DNA of 15,194 bases from the NCBI GenBank assembly GCA_051011135.1, contig JBPCUO010000076.1, positions 1 through 15,194 on the forward strand, in the 5' to 3' direction. The notes under the pieces are model-generated. The model was given only the letters and a program-made list of their open reading frames with translations. It was not told the origin of the DNA and searched no databases. Source of the DNA: JACOND01 sp051011135 (GTDB lineage: Bacteria > Bdellovibrionota > Bdellovibrionia > Bdellovibrionales > UBA1609). Both the position numbers and the translations under genes were made by a program. This document shows positions 6,747 to 15,123 of this stretch, in pieces. Within the stretch, counting starts at the first letter, position 1. Every line of letters begins with the position of its first letter.

Positions 6747-6755
6747 TTATCCACA
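6747..6755 (+). promoter_or_regulatory. DnaA box (perfect consensus) next to the unwinding element
   Basis: Exact TTATCCACA. A weak nine-base match, AAAATCACA (five of nine), follows back to back at 6756-6764, then the CTA triplets. Confidence 0.75.
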
Positions 6756-6767
6756 AAAATCACAACT

Positions 6768-6793
6768 CTACGACTACTAGATTAATTAAAAAA
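6768..6793 (+). other. Putative DnaA-trio element and AT-rich unwinding tract
   Basis: CTA CGA CTA CTA (6768-6779) reads as 3'-GAT repeats on the opposite strand with one imperfect unit. It lies 12 nt after a perfect DnaA box and in the same orientation as the B. subtilis basal unwinding system as I recall it. An almost pure A/T tract (6781-6793) follows at once, a suitable site for first melting. Confidence 0.55.
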
Positions 6794-6804
6794 GGTTATT
6801 AGTT

Positions 6805-7914
6805 ATGAATCTAAGTGTAAAAAAAGAAGATCTCCTCCCTTTATTATCTCAAGTTCAAGGGATTTTAGAGAAAAGAACAAATCTTCCAGTGCTTTCTAAT
6901 ATCTTATTAGAGACCACTAAAAAAGGCGGAAATTTATTTGCCTCAGATTCTGAGTTAAGTTTTTGTGGTCATTTTGAAGGAACTGTAAAAAAAGAAGGTA
7001 AACTAGTTACGAGTGGTAAAAAACTTTTTGAAATTGTTAAAGAACTTCCTTCGGGAGATTTTTCCTTAAACTCAGAAAAGAATAATTCTGTCAGAATAAA
7101 AGGCCATCAATCTGTTTTTTGTATTCATGGATTAAACGCGGAAGACTTTCCTGTTTTCCCCAAATTCAAATCCGAAGATAATTATAAAGTTTCTGTAGGG
7201 GATCTTTTAGAGGTTATTGATAAGACACTTTATTGCGTTTCACTAGATGAATCCCGTTATCACTTAACAGGTGTTTTTTGTGAAACCTTATCAGAATCTA
7301 GTTCTAGGTTTGTAGCAACAGACGGTCATCGTATGAGTTTTGTGGATCTCGCTTCCGAGGGGTTACAAGGTTTAAAGGGTGGGATTATCATTCCAAAAAA
7401 AGGCTTGCAAGAAGTGAAAAAAATGATTCACTCCTCTGAAGAAGAGGAAATGGTCGAAATCTCTGTAGATAAACCACGCCTGATTTTTAAATTTAAAAAC
7501 CAAATTTTGGCAGTTCGTTTAATTGAAGGCGCTTATCCTAATTACAAACTTCTCATACCTAAAGAAGAGGGCCGCGAGATTTTAATAAATAGAGAAGTAT
7601 TTTTATCTGCCTTAAAAAGAATTTCAGTTCTAACAAGCGCAAGATTTAAAGGAATAACATTTTCTTTTAAAAACGAGGTACTAACTCTCGAGATTTCACA
7701 ACCAGAACTAGGTGAAGCTTCTGAACAAATTCCTTGTAAACACAAGGGAGATGAATTAAAAATTCGATTTAACTCTCAGTATATCTTGGACATTCTACAC
7801 TCTATAAAAGAAAAAGAAGTTAAAATCATACTAAAAGATAGTCTTTCTTCCGGTGTTATCGAAGGACAAGGAAACGAAAGATATAAATCTATAGTTATGC
7901 CGATGAAATTTTAA
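6805..7914 (+). CDS. dnaN: DnaN, DNA polymerase III sliding clamp (beta subunit)
   Basis: Ring-shaped homodimeric clamp that tethers the replicative polymerase and many repair factors to DNA. 369 residues, the usual length. N-terminal features include KRTNLPVLSNILLE (23-36), a central DGHRMS motif around residue 173, and the typical end VMPMKF that forms part of the partner-binding pocket. Three clamp domains of about 120 residues each are expected from the length. The ATG at 6805 has AAAGG about nine bases upstream. The stop overlaps the recF start by one base (TAATG), so recF translation is probably coupled. No unusual feature was seen. Confidence 0.98.
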   Translation: MNLSVKKEDLLPLLSQVQGILEKRTNLPVLSNILLETTKKGGNLFASDSELSFCGHFEGTVKKEGKLVTSGKKLFEIVKELPSGDFSLNSEKNNSVRIKGHQSVFCIHGLNAEDFPVFPKFKSEDNYKVSVGDLLEVIDKTLYCVSLDESRYHLTGVFCETLSESSSRFVATDGHRMSFVDLASEGLQGLKGGIIIPKKGLQEVKKMIHSSEEEEMVEISVDKPRLIFKFKNQILAVRLIEGAYPNYKLLIPKEEGREILINREVFLSALKRISVLTSARFKGITFSFKNEVLTLEISQPELGEASEQIPCKHKGDELKIRFNSQYILDILHSIKEKEVKIILKDSLSSGVIEGQGNERYKSIVMPMKF

Positions 7915-9005
7915 TGCTTCTAAAACAAGTTCAATGTGTAAACTTTAGAAATTATAAACAAGTTTCTTTAGGCGGGTTTTCTTCTATTAATTTTTTTTTA
8001 GGAGATAATGGAGAAGGTAAAACTTCGCTTTTGGAAGCTATTCATGTAGCCTTAAGAGGCCGAAGTTTCAAACCCTATGTGAGTGACCATCTTATAAGAA
8101 AAGGTGAGGAAAGAGCCTCTGTTTTTTTAAAAATAGAAGAGGATGAGGGTAGTTCAGAAATAGAAATCTTATTAGATGGTTCCAAAAAAAGGATCTGGTA
8201 TTGTGGAAAAAAAGTAAGTCCTTATTTTTTAAGCAAAAAATTCCCTCTTTTTGTTTTTACAGAACAAAGCCTTAAAGCTATCCGTCAAGGCCCCCAAGAA
8301 AGACGCGATTTTATAGATCAAATCCTTCTAGGAAGAGGAGAAAAAGAAGCCTTGATATCTTTTTCACGCATTTTGAAAGAAAAAAACCAGCTCCTTAAAA
8401 GCTTGAAAAAAGACGAGATTTCAGAGGGAGATTTTGAAAATACACTAGAGGTTTTAAACCAACAATTTTTACAAAAGGCTTTTGTATTAACTCAAGCAAG
8501 ACTTGCATTGCTGAGGGAGATTTTGAAAAACATTCACAAGGTTTCTTCAAAGTTTTTTGAAAATCCAGTAGAGCTGGGTTTTAAATATCAAATCCATGGT
8601 CGCGACATTTTAGGGGAAGAAACATGTTTAAAGGCCCTTAAAGAAGATATGAAAAACAAACAAGAAATAGAAAAACAAGTTGCTTCCTGTTTATCAGGCC
8701 CCCATAAACATGAAATTATTTTTTTATACAACAACCAAGATTCGAGAAGTTATTGCTCCCAAGGTCAACAAAGAACCCTCCTTCTAACTCTTTTAGGAAC
8801 CCAGCTTAAAGAGGCTCAAAACACCTTCTTATTTTTGGATGATGTTCTTATGGAGTTGGATGAAAAAACAGTGGAAAAAACCCTGGATTTCCTAGGAGAA
8901 ATACCTTGCCAAACCTTTCTAACTAATTGTAAAAAAATACCTTTAACAAGGAGAAACACCTCGTTTTTTCAAGTAAAAAATGGGACAATAAAACTTGATG
9001 AGTGA
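7914..9005 (+). CDS. recF: RecF, recombination and gap-repair ATPase
   Basis: SMC/Rad50-like ATPase that helps RecOR load RecA at single-strand gaps and stalled forks. 363 residues, standard length. Walker A GDNGEGKTS is at 30-38; GPQERRDFIDQ at 126-136 is a RecF hallmark; the ABC-type signature SQGQQR is at 282-287; Walker B FLFLDDV at 305-311; and D-loop-like MELDE at 313-317. One departure: the usual GPHRDD-like motif reads GPHKHE (262-267). The start overlaps the dnaN stop, and the end overlaps gyrB by 8 nt. Retention of recF between dnaN and gyrB is the ancestral bacterial order and argues against extreme genome reduction. Confidence 0.96.
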   Translation: MLLKQVQCVNFRNYKQVSLGGFSSINFFLGDNGEGKTSLLEAIHVALRGRSFKPYVSDHLIRKGEERASVFLKIEEDEGSSEIEILLDGSKKRIWYCGKKVSPYFLSKKFPLFVFTEQSLKAIRQGPQERRDFIDQILLGRGEKEALISFSRILKEKNQLLKSLKKDEISEGDFENTLEVLNQQFLQKAFVLTQARLALLREILKNIHKVSSKFFENPVELGFKYQIHGRDILGEETCLKALKEDMKNKQEIEKQVASCLSGPHKHEIIFLYNNQDSRSYCSQGQQRTLLLTLLGTQLKEAQNTFLFLDDVLMELDEKTVEKTLDFLGEIPCQTFLTNCKKIPLTRRNTSFFQVKNGTIKLDE

Positions 9006-11412
9006 AGATACTAAAAATACAAAACCAACTAATTACGGAGCAGAATCGATACAGGTTTTAGAGGGCTTAACAGCTGTTCGAAAAAGACCTGGAATGTATA
9101 TAGGTGACACAACAGAAAGAGGGTATCACCACCTTATTTATGAAATTGTAGACAACTCCGTTGATGAAAGTCTCGCAGATCATTGTGATCGAATAATTAT
9201 CATTTTACACGAAGACGGTTCTGTAACTATAGAAGATGATGGGAGAGGAATTCCTGTTGATGAACATAAAAAAGGAAAGTCAGCTCTTGAAATTGTTATG
9301 ACAACACTTCATGCTGGTGGAAAATTTAATAAAGACACTTACCAAGTTTCCGGTGGGCTCCACGGGGTTGGTGCTTCTGTTGTTAATGCCCTTTCTAGTT
9401 TTTGTATTGTAGAAGTTAAAAGATCTGGTTTTGTTTGGAGACAAAGTTATGAAAAAGGAATCCCGACTTCTCCTATAGAGAAAACCACCCCAACAAACGA
9501 AACAGGAACAAAAACAAACTTCAAACCTGATCGAGAAATTTTTAAAGACGAGCGGACTCAATTTTCATTCGATACTCTGGCAACTCGCCTTAGAGAGCTG
9601 GCATTTTTAAATCAAGGACTCAATATAATTTTAAAAGATGAAAGAGTTGGTCGAGAAGAAACTTTTTGTTACGAAAACGGAATACAAGAATTTGTTTCTT
9701 TTATTAACCGGGGAGAAAATATTGTTAATAAAGATGTTATCTTTTTTGAAGGCATTAAACAAGATGTGCATGTTCAAATCGCTTGCCAGTGGAACGACTC
9801 TTACAAAGAAAATATATTTACTTATTGTAATAACATAGGAACTATAGAGGGCGGCACACACCTTGTGGGGTTTCGTTCAGCCCTGACAAAAACACTAAAT
9901 ACCTATGCCCAAAACGAAAACCTATTAAAGGATTTTAAAAACTCGCTTGAGGGAGAAGATGCTCGAGAGGGCCTGACATGTATTGTTTCTATAAAAGTTA
10001 AAGAGCCTCAATTTGAAGGGCAGACAAAAACAAAACTAGGAAACAACGAAGTTAAAGGTATTGTTGAATCTTTTTTAAATGAAAAGCTATCTAATTGGTT
10101 GGAGAGAAATCCTGGAGAAGCTAAGAAAGTTGTAAAAAAAGCGGTTCAAGCAGCGCAAGCTCGTTTAGCTGCTAGAAAAGCAAGAGAGCTCACGCGAAGA
10201 AAAAGCGCATTGGATGGAGCGTCCCTACCTGGAAAAATGGCCGATTGCCAAGAGAAAGATCCTGAAAAATGCGAACTCTATCTTGTGGAAGGAGATTCGG
10301 CAGGAGGTAGTGCAAAACAGGGCCGTGATAGAAGAACTCAAGCGGTGTTACCGCTTCGAGGTAAGATTATCAATGTAGAAAAAGCTCGCTTTGACAAAGT
10401 TCTTTCTAATGAAGAGATTCGAACAATTATTTCAGCGATAGGAGCTGGTGTAGGTAAGGGAGAAATGAATCTCGACAAGGTTCGTTACCATAAAGTAATT
10501 ATTATGACGGATGCGGATGTCGATGGCTCTCATATCAAGACCCTACTACTTACTTTTTTTTACCGCCAAATGCCTGAGCTTATTGAAAAGGGTTATGTTT
10601 ATATTGCCCAACCCCCTCTTTACAGAATGAAAAAAGGAAAAGAGATTTACTACTTAAAAGACGAGCAAGGGCTTAACGAACAAATTTTTAAAAGAGCTTT
10701 GGCTAATATTGAAATGGAAGGCAAAACAAAAGAGTCCCTTCATGAAATCCTGTTGCTTTCTCAAGAGTATAGAAAAGCTTTAGATAAGATAACTCAACTT
10801 GAAAAGCTTGTTTTAGTGTTTATGCTCGCCCAACAACAAGACCTTCCAGAAATATTAAAAAACCCTGAGGGTCTTCAGAAAAAAATAGAAAAGCTTAGTG
10901 GGGATTTAAAATCAAAACCTCTTCTCGGGTTTTCAGAGGTTTCTTCCCTGGTTGACGAAGAAGAGAGTGGAGATAAAAGGGTTAGCATTAAAACAGTTCG
11001 GTTTGGCCATGTTCAAAACAATGTATTCGATAGTAAATTAGCACTTTCCGCTAAGTGGAAAGATTTAAAACGCATTTATCAAAAAATCCAACAAACCTGT
11101 CCGCTGCCGGTAAGAATAAAAGTTAAAGAGCAAGAAGAAGAGTTTTTAAGCTACGAAGACTTTGCTGAGCGTATTACAGAAATTTGTAAAAAGGGGTTGT
11201 ATATACAAAGATACAAGGGGCTTGGAGAGATGAATCCTGAACAGCTTTGGGAAACAACACTCAACGAAGAAAACCGAACTCTTTTAAAAGTTGCGCTTGA
11301 TGATACCCTCGCTGCTAATGAAACTTTTAGTTTATTAATGGGGGAAAAAGTGGAGCCTCGAAGAAATTTTATTTCTAACAATGCCCTTAATGCTAGAGAC
11401 CTAGATGTATGA
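8998..11412 (+). CDS. gyrB: GyrB, DNA gyrase subunit B
   Basis: ATPase subunit of gyrase, which with GyrA introduces negative supercoils. I start at the ATG at 8998, not the adjacent in-frame TTG at 8995, giving 804 residues, the same length as E. coli GyrB. GHKL ATPase: EIVDNSVDE (49-57, with the catalytic Glu and the Mg-binding Asn), DDGRGIP (80-86), GGLHGVG (119-125). Toprim domain: EGDSAGGS (431-438) and DADVDG (505-510). The proteobacterial-type insert of roughly 160 residues lies at about 555-730, followed by QRYKGLGEMNPEQLW (737-751). Overlaps recF by 8 nt and gyrA by 4 nt (ATGA), so the subunits are likely made in a coupled way. No clear separate Shine-Dalgarno sequence; GGGA lies about 12 bases upstream. 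Confidence 0.98.
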   Translation: MSEDTKNTKPTNYGAESIQVLEGLTAVRKRPGMYIGDTTERGYHHLIYEIVDNSVDESLADHCDRIIIILHEDGSVTIEDDGRGIPVDEHKKGKSALEIVMTTLHAGGKFNKDTYQVSGGLHGVGASVVNALSSFCIVEVKRSGFVWRQSYEKGIPTSPIEKTTPTNETGTKTNFKPDREIFKDERTQFSFDTLATRLRELAFLNQGLNIILKDERVGREETFCYENGIQEFVSFINRGENIVNKDVIFFEGIKQDVHVQIACQWNDSYKENIFTYCNNIGTIEGGTHLVGFRSALTKTLNTYAQNENLLKDFKNSLEGEDAREGLTCIVSIKVKEPQFEGQTKTKLGNNEVKGIVESFLNEKLSNWLERNPGEAKKVVKKAVQAAQARLAARKARELTRRKSALDGASLPGKMADCQEKDPEKCELYLVEGDSAGGSAKQGRDRRTQAVLPLRGKIINVEKARFDKVLSNEEIRTIISAIGAGVGKGEMNLDKVRYHKVIIMTDADVDGSHIKTLLLTFFYRQMPELIEKGYVYIAQPPLYRMKKGKEIYYLKDEQGLNEQIFKRALANIEMEGKTKESLHEILLLSQEYRKALDKITQLEKLVLVFMLAQQQDLPEILKNPEGLQKKIEKLSGDLKSKPLLGFSEVSSLVDEEESGDKRVSIKTVRFGHVQNNVFDSKLALSAKWKDLKRIYQKIQQTCPLPVRIKVKEQEEEFLSYEDFAERITEICKKGLYIQRYKGLGEMNPEQLWETTLNEENRTLLKVALDDTLAANETFSLLMGEKVEPRRNFISNNALNARDLDV

Positions 11413-13871
11413 GTGATGTAGAAAACAAGAGAAAAGACTCTATAGTACTTGTTGATATCAATAAGGAGATGCGAGATTCGTATCTTCAATACTCTATGAG
11501 TGTTATTGTAGGAAGAGCTCTTCCTGATGTTCGAGATGGGCTTAAGCCTGTGCATCGTAGAATTCTTTTTGCGATGAATGATTTAAACAACACGCACGAC
11601 AAACCCTTTAAAAAATCCGCTCGAGTGGTTGGGGATGTGATTGGTAAGTATCACCCCCATGGTGAAAACGCTGTTTACGACGCTATTGTTCGTATGGCTC
11701 AAGATTTTTCTATGCAAGATCCTTTGGTGGATGGACAAGGAAACTTTGGTTCTATAGATGGAGATAATGCTGCGGCTTCAAGATATACTGAAATAAGAAT
11801 GACAGCTCTAGCAGAAGAGCTTTTAAAAGATATTGAAAAAGAAACCGTTCCCTTTGGCTCTAACTACGATGACACTCTTTCAATTCCCTTGGTGTTGCCA
11901 GCGAGATACCCGAATCTTTTAGTGAATGGAAGCTCAGGAATTGCTGTGGGGATGGCCTGTAATATTCCACCCCATAATTTAAAAGAAGTTGTTGATGCTT
12001 GCCTCCTGCTTTTAGAAAGACCAGAAGTTTCTGTAGAAGAGGTTATGGAAAAAATTCACGGACCTGATTTTCCCACAGCGGGAATTATTGAGGGCCGAGA
12101 AGCTTTAAGAGCTGCTTATACAAAAGGAAGAGGGGTAATTTCTATTTCTGCAAAAACAGAAATAGAAGAAGAAGACGGGCCCGCTAAAATTATTGTAACA
12201 GAAATTCCCTATCAAGTTAATAAAACGCGCCTCATTGAATCGATTGCTGATTTAGTGAAAGAAAAAAAGGTGGAGGGTATCTCTGATATCAGAGATGAAT
12301 CTTCTAGAGAAGGCTTAAGAATCGTGATCCAACTTAAGCGCGGCAATAACCCGCAGGTGTTATTAAACCAACTTCAAAAACACACGCAACTAAAAACAAG
12401 TTTTGGAATTATTTTATTAGCTTTAGATAAAAACAACCAGCCTAGGGTTTTTTCTTTAAAAGAAATGCTTGCTGTTTTTATAGAACATCGAAAAGAAGTT
12501 ATCACCCACAGGCTTATTTTTGAATTAAGAAAAGCCCAAGAAAAACTTCACATTTTAGAAGGTTTGGAAAAAGCCTTGGAGTCTATTGACAAGGTTATTG
12601 CTCTTATTAAAGCGGCCAGAGGAACTTCAGAGGCAAGAGCGTCTTTAATGTCAGAGCTTGAGTTTTCTCATCGACAAGCGCAAGCTATTTTAGAGATGAG
12701 ACTTCAAAAATTAACAGGCCTTGAAAGATCTAACCTAGAAAAAGATCGCCTAGCGCTTTTTGAAGAAGCAGAAAGACTCAAACATATTTTATCAAGCGAA
12801 ACGGAAATTAAAAAAATTCTTGAGGAAGAGCTGGAAGAAATAAGATCTAAATATAGCAAGGAGCGAAGAACTGAAATTCAAGATTCTAGAGGGGAAATTA
12901 CAGATAGAGACCTCATTAAAGAAGAAGAAGTTGTGTTGTTTTTAACCTATAAGGGTTTTATAAAAAGAATTCCGCTTCAAGAGTACCGTCTGCAAAAACG
13001 CGGAGGAAAGGGTTTAAAGGGCTGGGATCTTCGTACAGAAGGAGATTTTGTTTGGAAAGTTTGGGGCGCGAATACCCTGGATATTCTTCTGGTTTTTTCT
13101 TCTGAGGGTCGCCTTCATTGGTTGGATGTTTTTAAAATCCCTACAGGGTCTAGACAAACAAAAGCACGGTCTTTAAATAATTTATTATCCTTTAAAGAAA
13201 AAGAAGAGCCTCGTTCAGTTTTACCAATTAAAAATTTAAAAGATAGTAAGGGCTATGTTTCTATGATTACAAAAAAAGGTATTTTAAAACGAACTGCCCT
13301 AGAGCTTTTTGCAAAACCTCGCGCAGGTGGTGTGACCGCTTTAAGCATTGATGAAAACGATACCCTTCAAGATGCTCAAGTCGCCCAAGGCGAAGGCACT
13401 TTTTTTATTTTTACAAGAAAGGGGCAGGTGATTCGATTTAAAGAAACAGATGTTCGACCAACAGGCCGCACCTCTCGTGGAGTTAGAGGAATTCGCCTTC
13501 AAGAAGGAGATGTTGTTGTATCTATGGAAACAGTTTCTCCAGAAGATGAATCTAAAGAAATTCTTGTTGTTACAGAAAGAGGTTTTGGAAAAAGAACAGC
13601 GATTTCTCAATTTAAAGTGCAAAATCGTGGAGGAAAAGGTGTGTTAGGCCAAAAAATAACAGAAAAAACAGGTGATGTTATCTATGCGAATTCTGTTTCA
13701 CCAAATAAACAAGTTTTAATTACAACAAACCAAGGTCAATCGATAAGATTTTCTGTTACTGGTGTTTCTATTTTTGGACGGGTTTCTCAAGGTGTAAAAT
13801 TTATTAATTTAAAAGATGGAGAAAAGGTTACGGGAGCAACTTTAGTTGATGAAGACCCTGAGGATATTTAG
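11409..13871 (+). CDS. gyrA: GyrA, DNA gyrase subunit A
   Basis: DNA-cleaving and wrapping subunit of gyrase. 820 residues. The N-terminal breakage-reunion domain carries ALPDVRDGLKPVHRR (37-51), the helix ARVVGDVIGKYHPHG (71-85) and the catalytic Tyr126 (SRYTEIR). HGPDFPTAG is at 217-225, followed by a coiled-coil region (about 355-490). The C-terminal beta-pinwheel contains the GyrA box QKRGGKG at 529-535, separating it from ParC, and a second box-like QNRGGKG at 738-744. The acidic tail is very short compared with E. coli. Notable: residues 86-87 are Glu-Asn, aligning with E. coli Asp82-Ser83 in the quinolone-resistance-determining region; Asp91 matches E. coli Asp87. The ATG overlaps the gyrB stop (ATGA). 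Confidence 0.98.
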   Translation: MSDVENKRKDSIVLVDINKEMRDSYLQYSMSVIVGRALPDVRDGLKPVHRRILFAMNDLNNTHDKPFKKSARVVGDVIGKYHPHGENAVYDAIVRMAQDFSMQDPLVDGQGNFGSIDGDNAAASRYTEIRMTALAEELLKDIEKETVPFGSNYDDTLSIPLVLPARYPNLLVNGSSGIAVGMACNIPPHNLKEVVDACLLLLERPEVSVEEVMEKIHGPDFPTAGIIEGREALRAAYTKGRGVISISAKTEIEEEDGPAKIIVTEIPYQVNKTRLIESIADLVKEKKVEGISDIRDESSREGLRIVIQLKRGNNPQVLLNQLQKHTQLKTSFGIILLALDKNNQPRVFSLKEMLAVFIEHRKEVITHRLIFELRKAQEKLHILEGLEKALESIDKVIALIKAARGTSEARASLMSELEFSHRQAQAILEMRLQKLTGLERSNLEKDRLALFEEAERLKHILSSETEIKKILEEELEEIRSKYSKERRTEIQDSRGEITDRDLIKEEEVVLFLTYKGFIKRIPLQEYRLQKRGGKGLKGWDLRTEGDFVWKVWGANTLDILLVFSSEGRLHWLDVFKIPTGSRQTKARSLNNLLSFKEKEEPRSVLPIKNLKDSKGYVSMITKKGILKRTALELFAKPRAGGVTALSIDENDTLQDAQVAQGEGTFFIFTRKGQVIRFKETDVRPTGRTSRGVRGIRLQEGDVVVSMETVSPEDESKEILVVTERGFGKRTAISQFKVQNRGGKGVLGQKITEKTGDVIYANSVSPNKQVLITTNQGQSIRFSVTGVSIFGRVSQGVKFINLKDGEKVTGATLVDEDPEDI

Positions 13872-14631
13872 TCTTTTTTGTCTGTTACTTACCAACTCTT
13901 GTTTTTTAAAGACAAAAGAGTTTTTGGCTCAAAGACAACTTAAAAAAGGCCGCTGCATGCAGGCGTACGATATTTTTAAAAACCCTAAAACCAGCTTGGC
14001 TTGGAAAAAAAAGTTTGCTTATAAGGCAGCAGCTTTGTGTTTGGAAAAATATAAGAAACCAATAGCGGCAGCTTTGTTTTATGAAAGGCTCCTTTTAGAG
14101 CAGCTAAACGCCCCAGAGATTTTGTCTTTTAAAGAAAAAAAGGAAGTAGAAAGCTCCCTTGCTGAAATTTACTTTTATGATTTAAAAAGTTATAGAAAAG
14201 CAATCAGGTATTATAAAGAAAGTCTCGAGTTTACCCCTTACCCTAAAAAAAAATACCAATACCAATACCAAATTGCTAAAAGCTTTTTCCTGCTTCACAA
14301 ATACGAACAATCTTTAAGGGAGCTTCAAGGTATTTCTAAAAAGCTACTTTCTTTAGAAGATCGGGCAAGTATAGATATACTTAAAAGTAGCATCTACATT
14401 GCTCAAAAAAATTTTAAAAAAGCGATTCCTTTTTTAAAACAACAAATTAAAAAATACCCTCATAAAAAGTCTTTGTTTAGAGAGTCGCTTGCTTTAATTT
14501 ATGAAGAAAAAAAACAATTTCGACTTGCTATTAGAGAGTTGGAAAAAATCTCTCCCCCAACACCTTTTGTTCGTCAAAAAATAAATTGGCTTTATGATAG
14601 ATTTAGAAACCAACCAGGAGTTAGGTTTTGA
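13849..14631 (+). CDS. TPR-repeat lipoprotein of unknown function
   Basis: Probable exported lipoprotein made mostly of helical repeats. 260 residues from the ATG at 13849; a TTG one codon earlier is also possible. Basic start MKTLR, hydrophobic core (6-14), then a weak lipobox TNSC with Cys18 as the likely acylated residue. The remaining 240 residues resemble tetratricopeptide repeats: units at about 100-130 (AEIYFYDLKSYRKAIRYY), 137-165, 176-204 and 210-235, with a weaker one near 53-90. The protein is very basic. No catalytic motif is visible. Its start lies 23 nt inside gyrA and its stop overlaps the atpZ start, so it belongs to the same transcript. It might be a scaffold or a BamD-like envelope assembly factor, but nothing in the sequence settles this; I assign no gene name. 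Confidence 0.85.
   Translation: MKTLRIFSLFCLLLTNSCFLKTKEFLAQRQLKKGRCMQAYDIFKNPKTSLAWKKKFAYKAAALCLEKYKKPIAAALFYERLLLEQLNAPEILSFKEKKEVESSLAEIYFYDLKSYRKAIRYYKESLEFTPYPKKKYQYQYQIAKSFFLLHKYEQSLRELQGISKKLLSLEDRASIDILKSSIYIAQKNFKKAIPFLKQQIKKYPHKKSLFRESLALIYEEKKQFRLAIRELEKISPPTPFVRQKINWLYDRFRNQPGVRF
14616..14620 (+). promoter_or_regulatory. Ribosome binding site deciding the atpZ TTG start
   Basis: AGGAG, seven bases before the TTG at 14628, inside the end of the TPR lipoprotein gene. It makes the TTG the likely start of the short gene that follows. Confidence 0.65.
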
Positions 14632-14798
14632 AAAAGTTTTTATTATTAGGGTTTGAAATTTTTTCTTATATCGCGGTAGGCCTGGTTGTGGGTTATTATA
14701 TAGATAAAGCCTTTGCGCTAAAGGGTTGGGGCCTTATAAGCTCTGTTTTTATTTGTTATCTTTTATGGTTCCTTAATTTTTTTAAAAAACTAAAATGA
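14628..14798 (+). CDS. atpZ: AtpZ/AtpI-family small membrane protein (ATP synthase operon)
   Basis: A 56-residue protein with two predicted membrane helices (about 8-24 and 35-51) joined by a short loop containing YYIDKAF (23-29), which fits the G-x-x-x-D-K pattern of the AtpZ (ATPase_gene1) family. Members sit at the head of ATP synthase operons and have been linked to Mg2+ uptake or assembly of the c-ring. The start is a TTG overlapping the preceding stop, supported by AGGAG. The end overlaps the next gene by ATGA. The combination of size, two helices, DK motif and position is convincing, but the family is loosely conserved. Confidence 0.75.
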   Translation: MKKFLLLGFEIFSYIAVGLVVGYYIDKAFALKGWGLISSVFICYLLWFLNFFKKLK

Positions 14799-15121
14799 TT
14801 AAAAAAACTCTCTTCATTCAAGTAGCATTGGCTTTAATGCTCGCGCCACTAACTCTCGTAGTTTCTTTTAACTATCTGGCTTTTCTGGTTGTTTTTCTTT
14901 TCTCTCAAGTTTATGGATGCTTGTTTTTAAAGATTTCCAGATGGTTTTTCGAAAGAAAAAAAACTTCTGTGGTTTTAAGCTTTGTTTTTTTAAAGTGGGT
15001 GGCTTTGGTGATTCTTTTATATGGAGCTTTAATCCTGGCAAAACCTATAGAGGTGGTTTTAGGCTTGATTTTTCTCCCTTCTTTTTTTATAACTTTTGCA
15101 GTTCTTGAAAAAAAGGCTTAA
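14795..15121 (+). CDS. atpI: AtpI-like ATP synthase accessory membrane protein
   Basis: A 108-residue, very hydrophobic protein with four predicted membrane helices (about 6-24, 27-47, 57-79, 85-105) separated by short basic loops, including FFERKK at 51-56. This architecture and the position between atpZ and atpB match AtpI, a non-essential factor thought to help assemble the F0 c-ring. Sequence conservation in this family is low, so the call leans on topology and context. The ATG overlaps the atpZ stop (ATGA), and the stop is two bases before atpB. Confidence 0.7.
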   Translation: MIKKTLFIQVALALMLAPLTLVVSFNYLAFLVVFLFSQVYGCLFLKISRWFFERKKTSVVLSFVFLKWVALVILLYGALILAKPIEVVLGLIFLPSFFITFAVLEKKA

Positions 15122-15123
15122 TA

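Larger units (their letters stand above)
6592..6804. other. Probable oriC (dnaA-dnaN intergenic origin)
   Basis: Two perfect TTATCCACA boxes and one opposite-strand TTTTCCACA box flank a G-rich, C-poor stretch. They are followed by CTA triplets and an AT-rich tract (6780-6793) just before dnaN. The dnaA-dnaN gap is a common site of bacterial origins, and the direction of transcription switches close by, as expected at an origin. This 187-nt gap (6618-6804) also has to carry any separate dnaN promoter; I see no convincing one. Origin function is inferred and not shown by sequence alone. Confidence 0.75.

Noticed and set aside
6618..6804. Transcription terminator after dnaA
   Set aside because: No stem-loop followed by a T run was found; T-rich stretches occur without a pairing stem.
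9280..9861. Short open frames on both strands inside gyrB
   Set aside because: They overlap the conserved GyrB ATPase region completely and resemble nothing; shadows.
11151..11555. Minus-strand open frame of 134 codons across the gyrB-gyrA junction
   Set aside because: Long for a shadow, but it is antisense to highly conserved ends of both genes and shows no family motif or start signal.
13341..13647. Open frames on both strands inside the gyrA beta-pinwheel region
   Set aside because: Shadow frames of a conserved domain, biased in composition as expected for AT-rich antisense.
14251..14275. Tandem TACCAA repeats
   Set aside because: Only about three short copies in frame, coding Tyr-Gln pairs inside a TPR helix; too small to call a repeat element.
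14917..15108. Alternative frame of 63 codons inside the AtpI-like gene
   Set aside because: The overlapping frame at 14795-15121 has four clean membrane helices and ATGA coupling; the alternative is a Phe-rich shadow.
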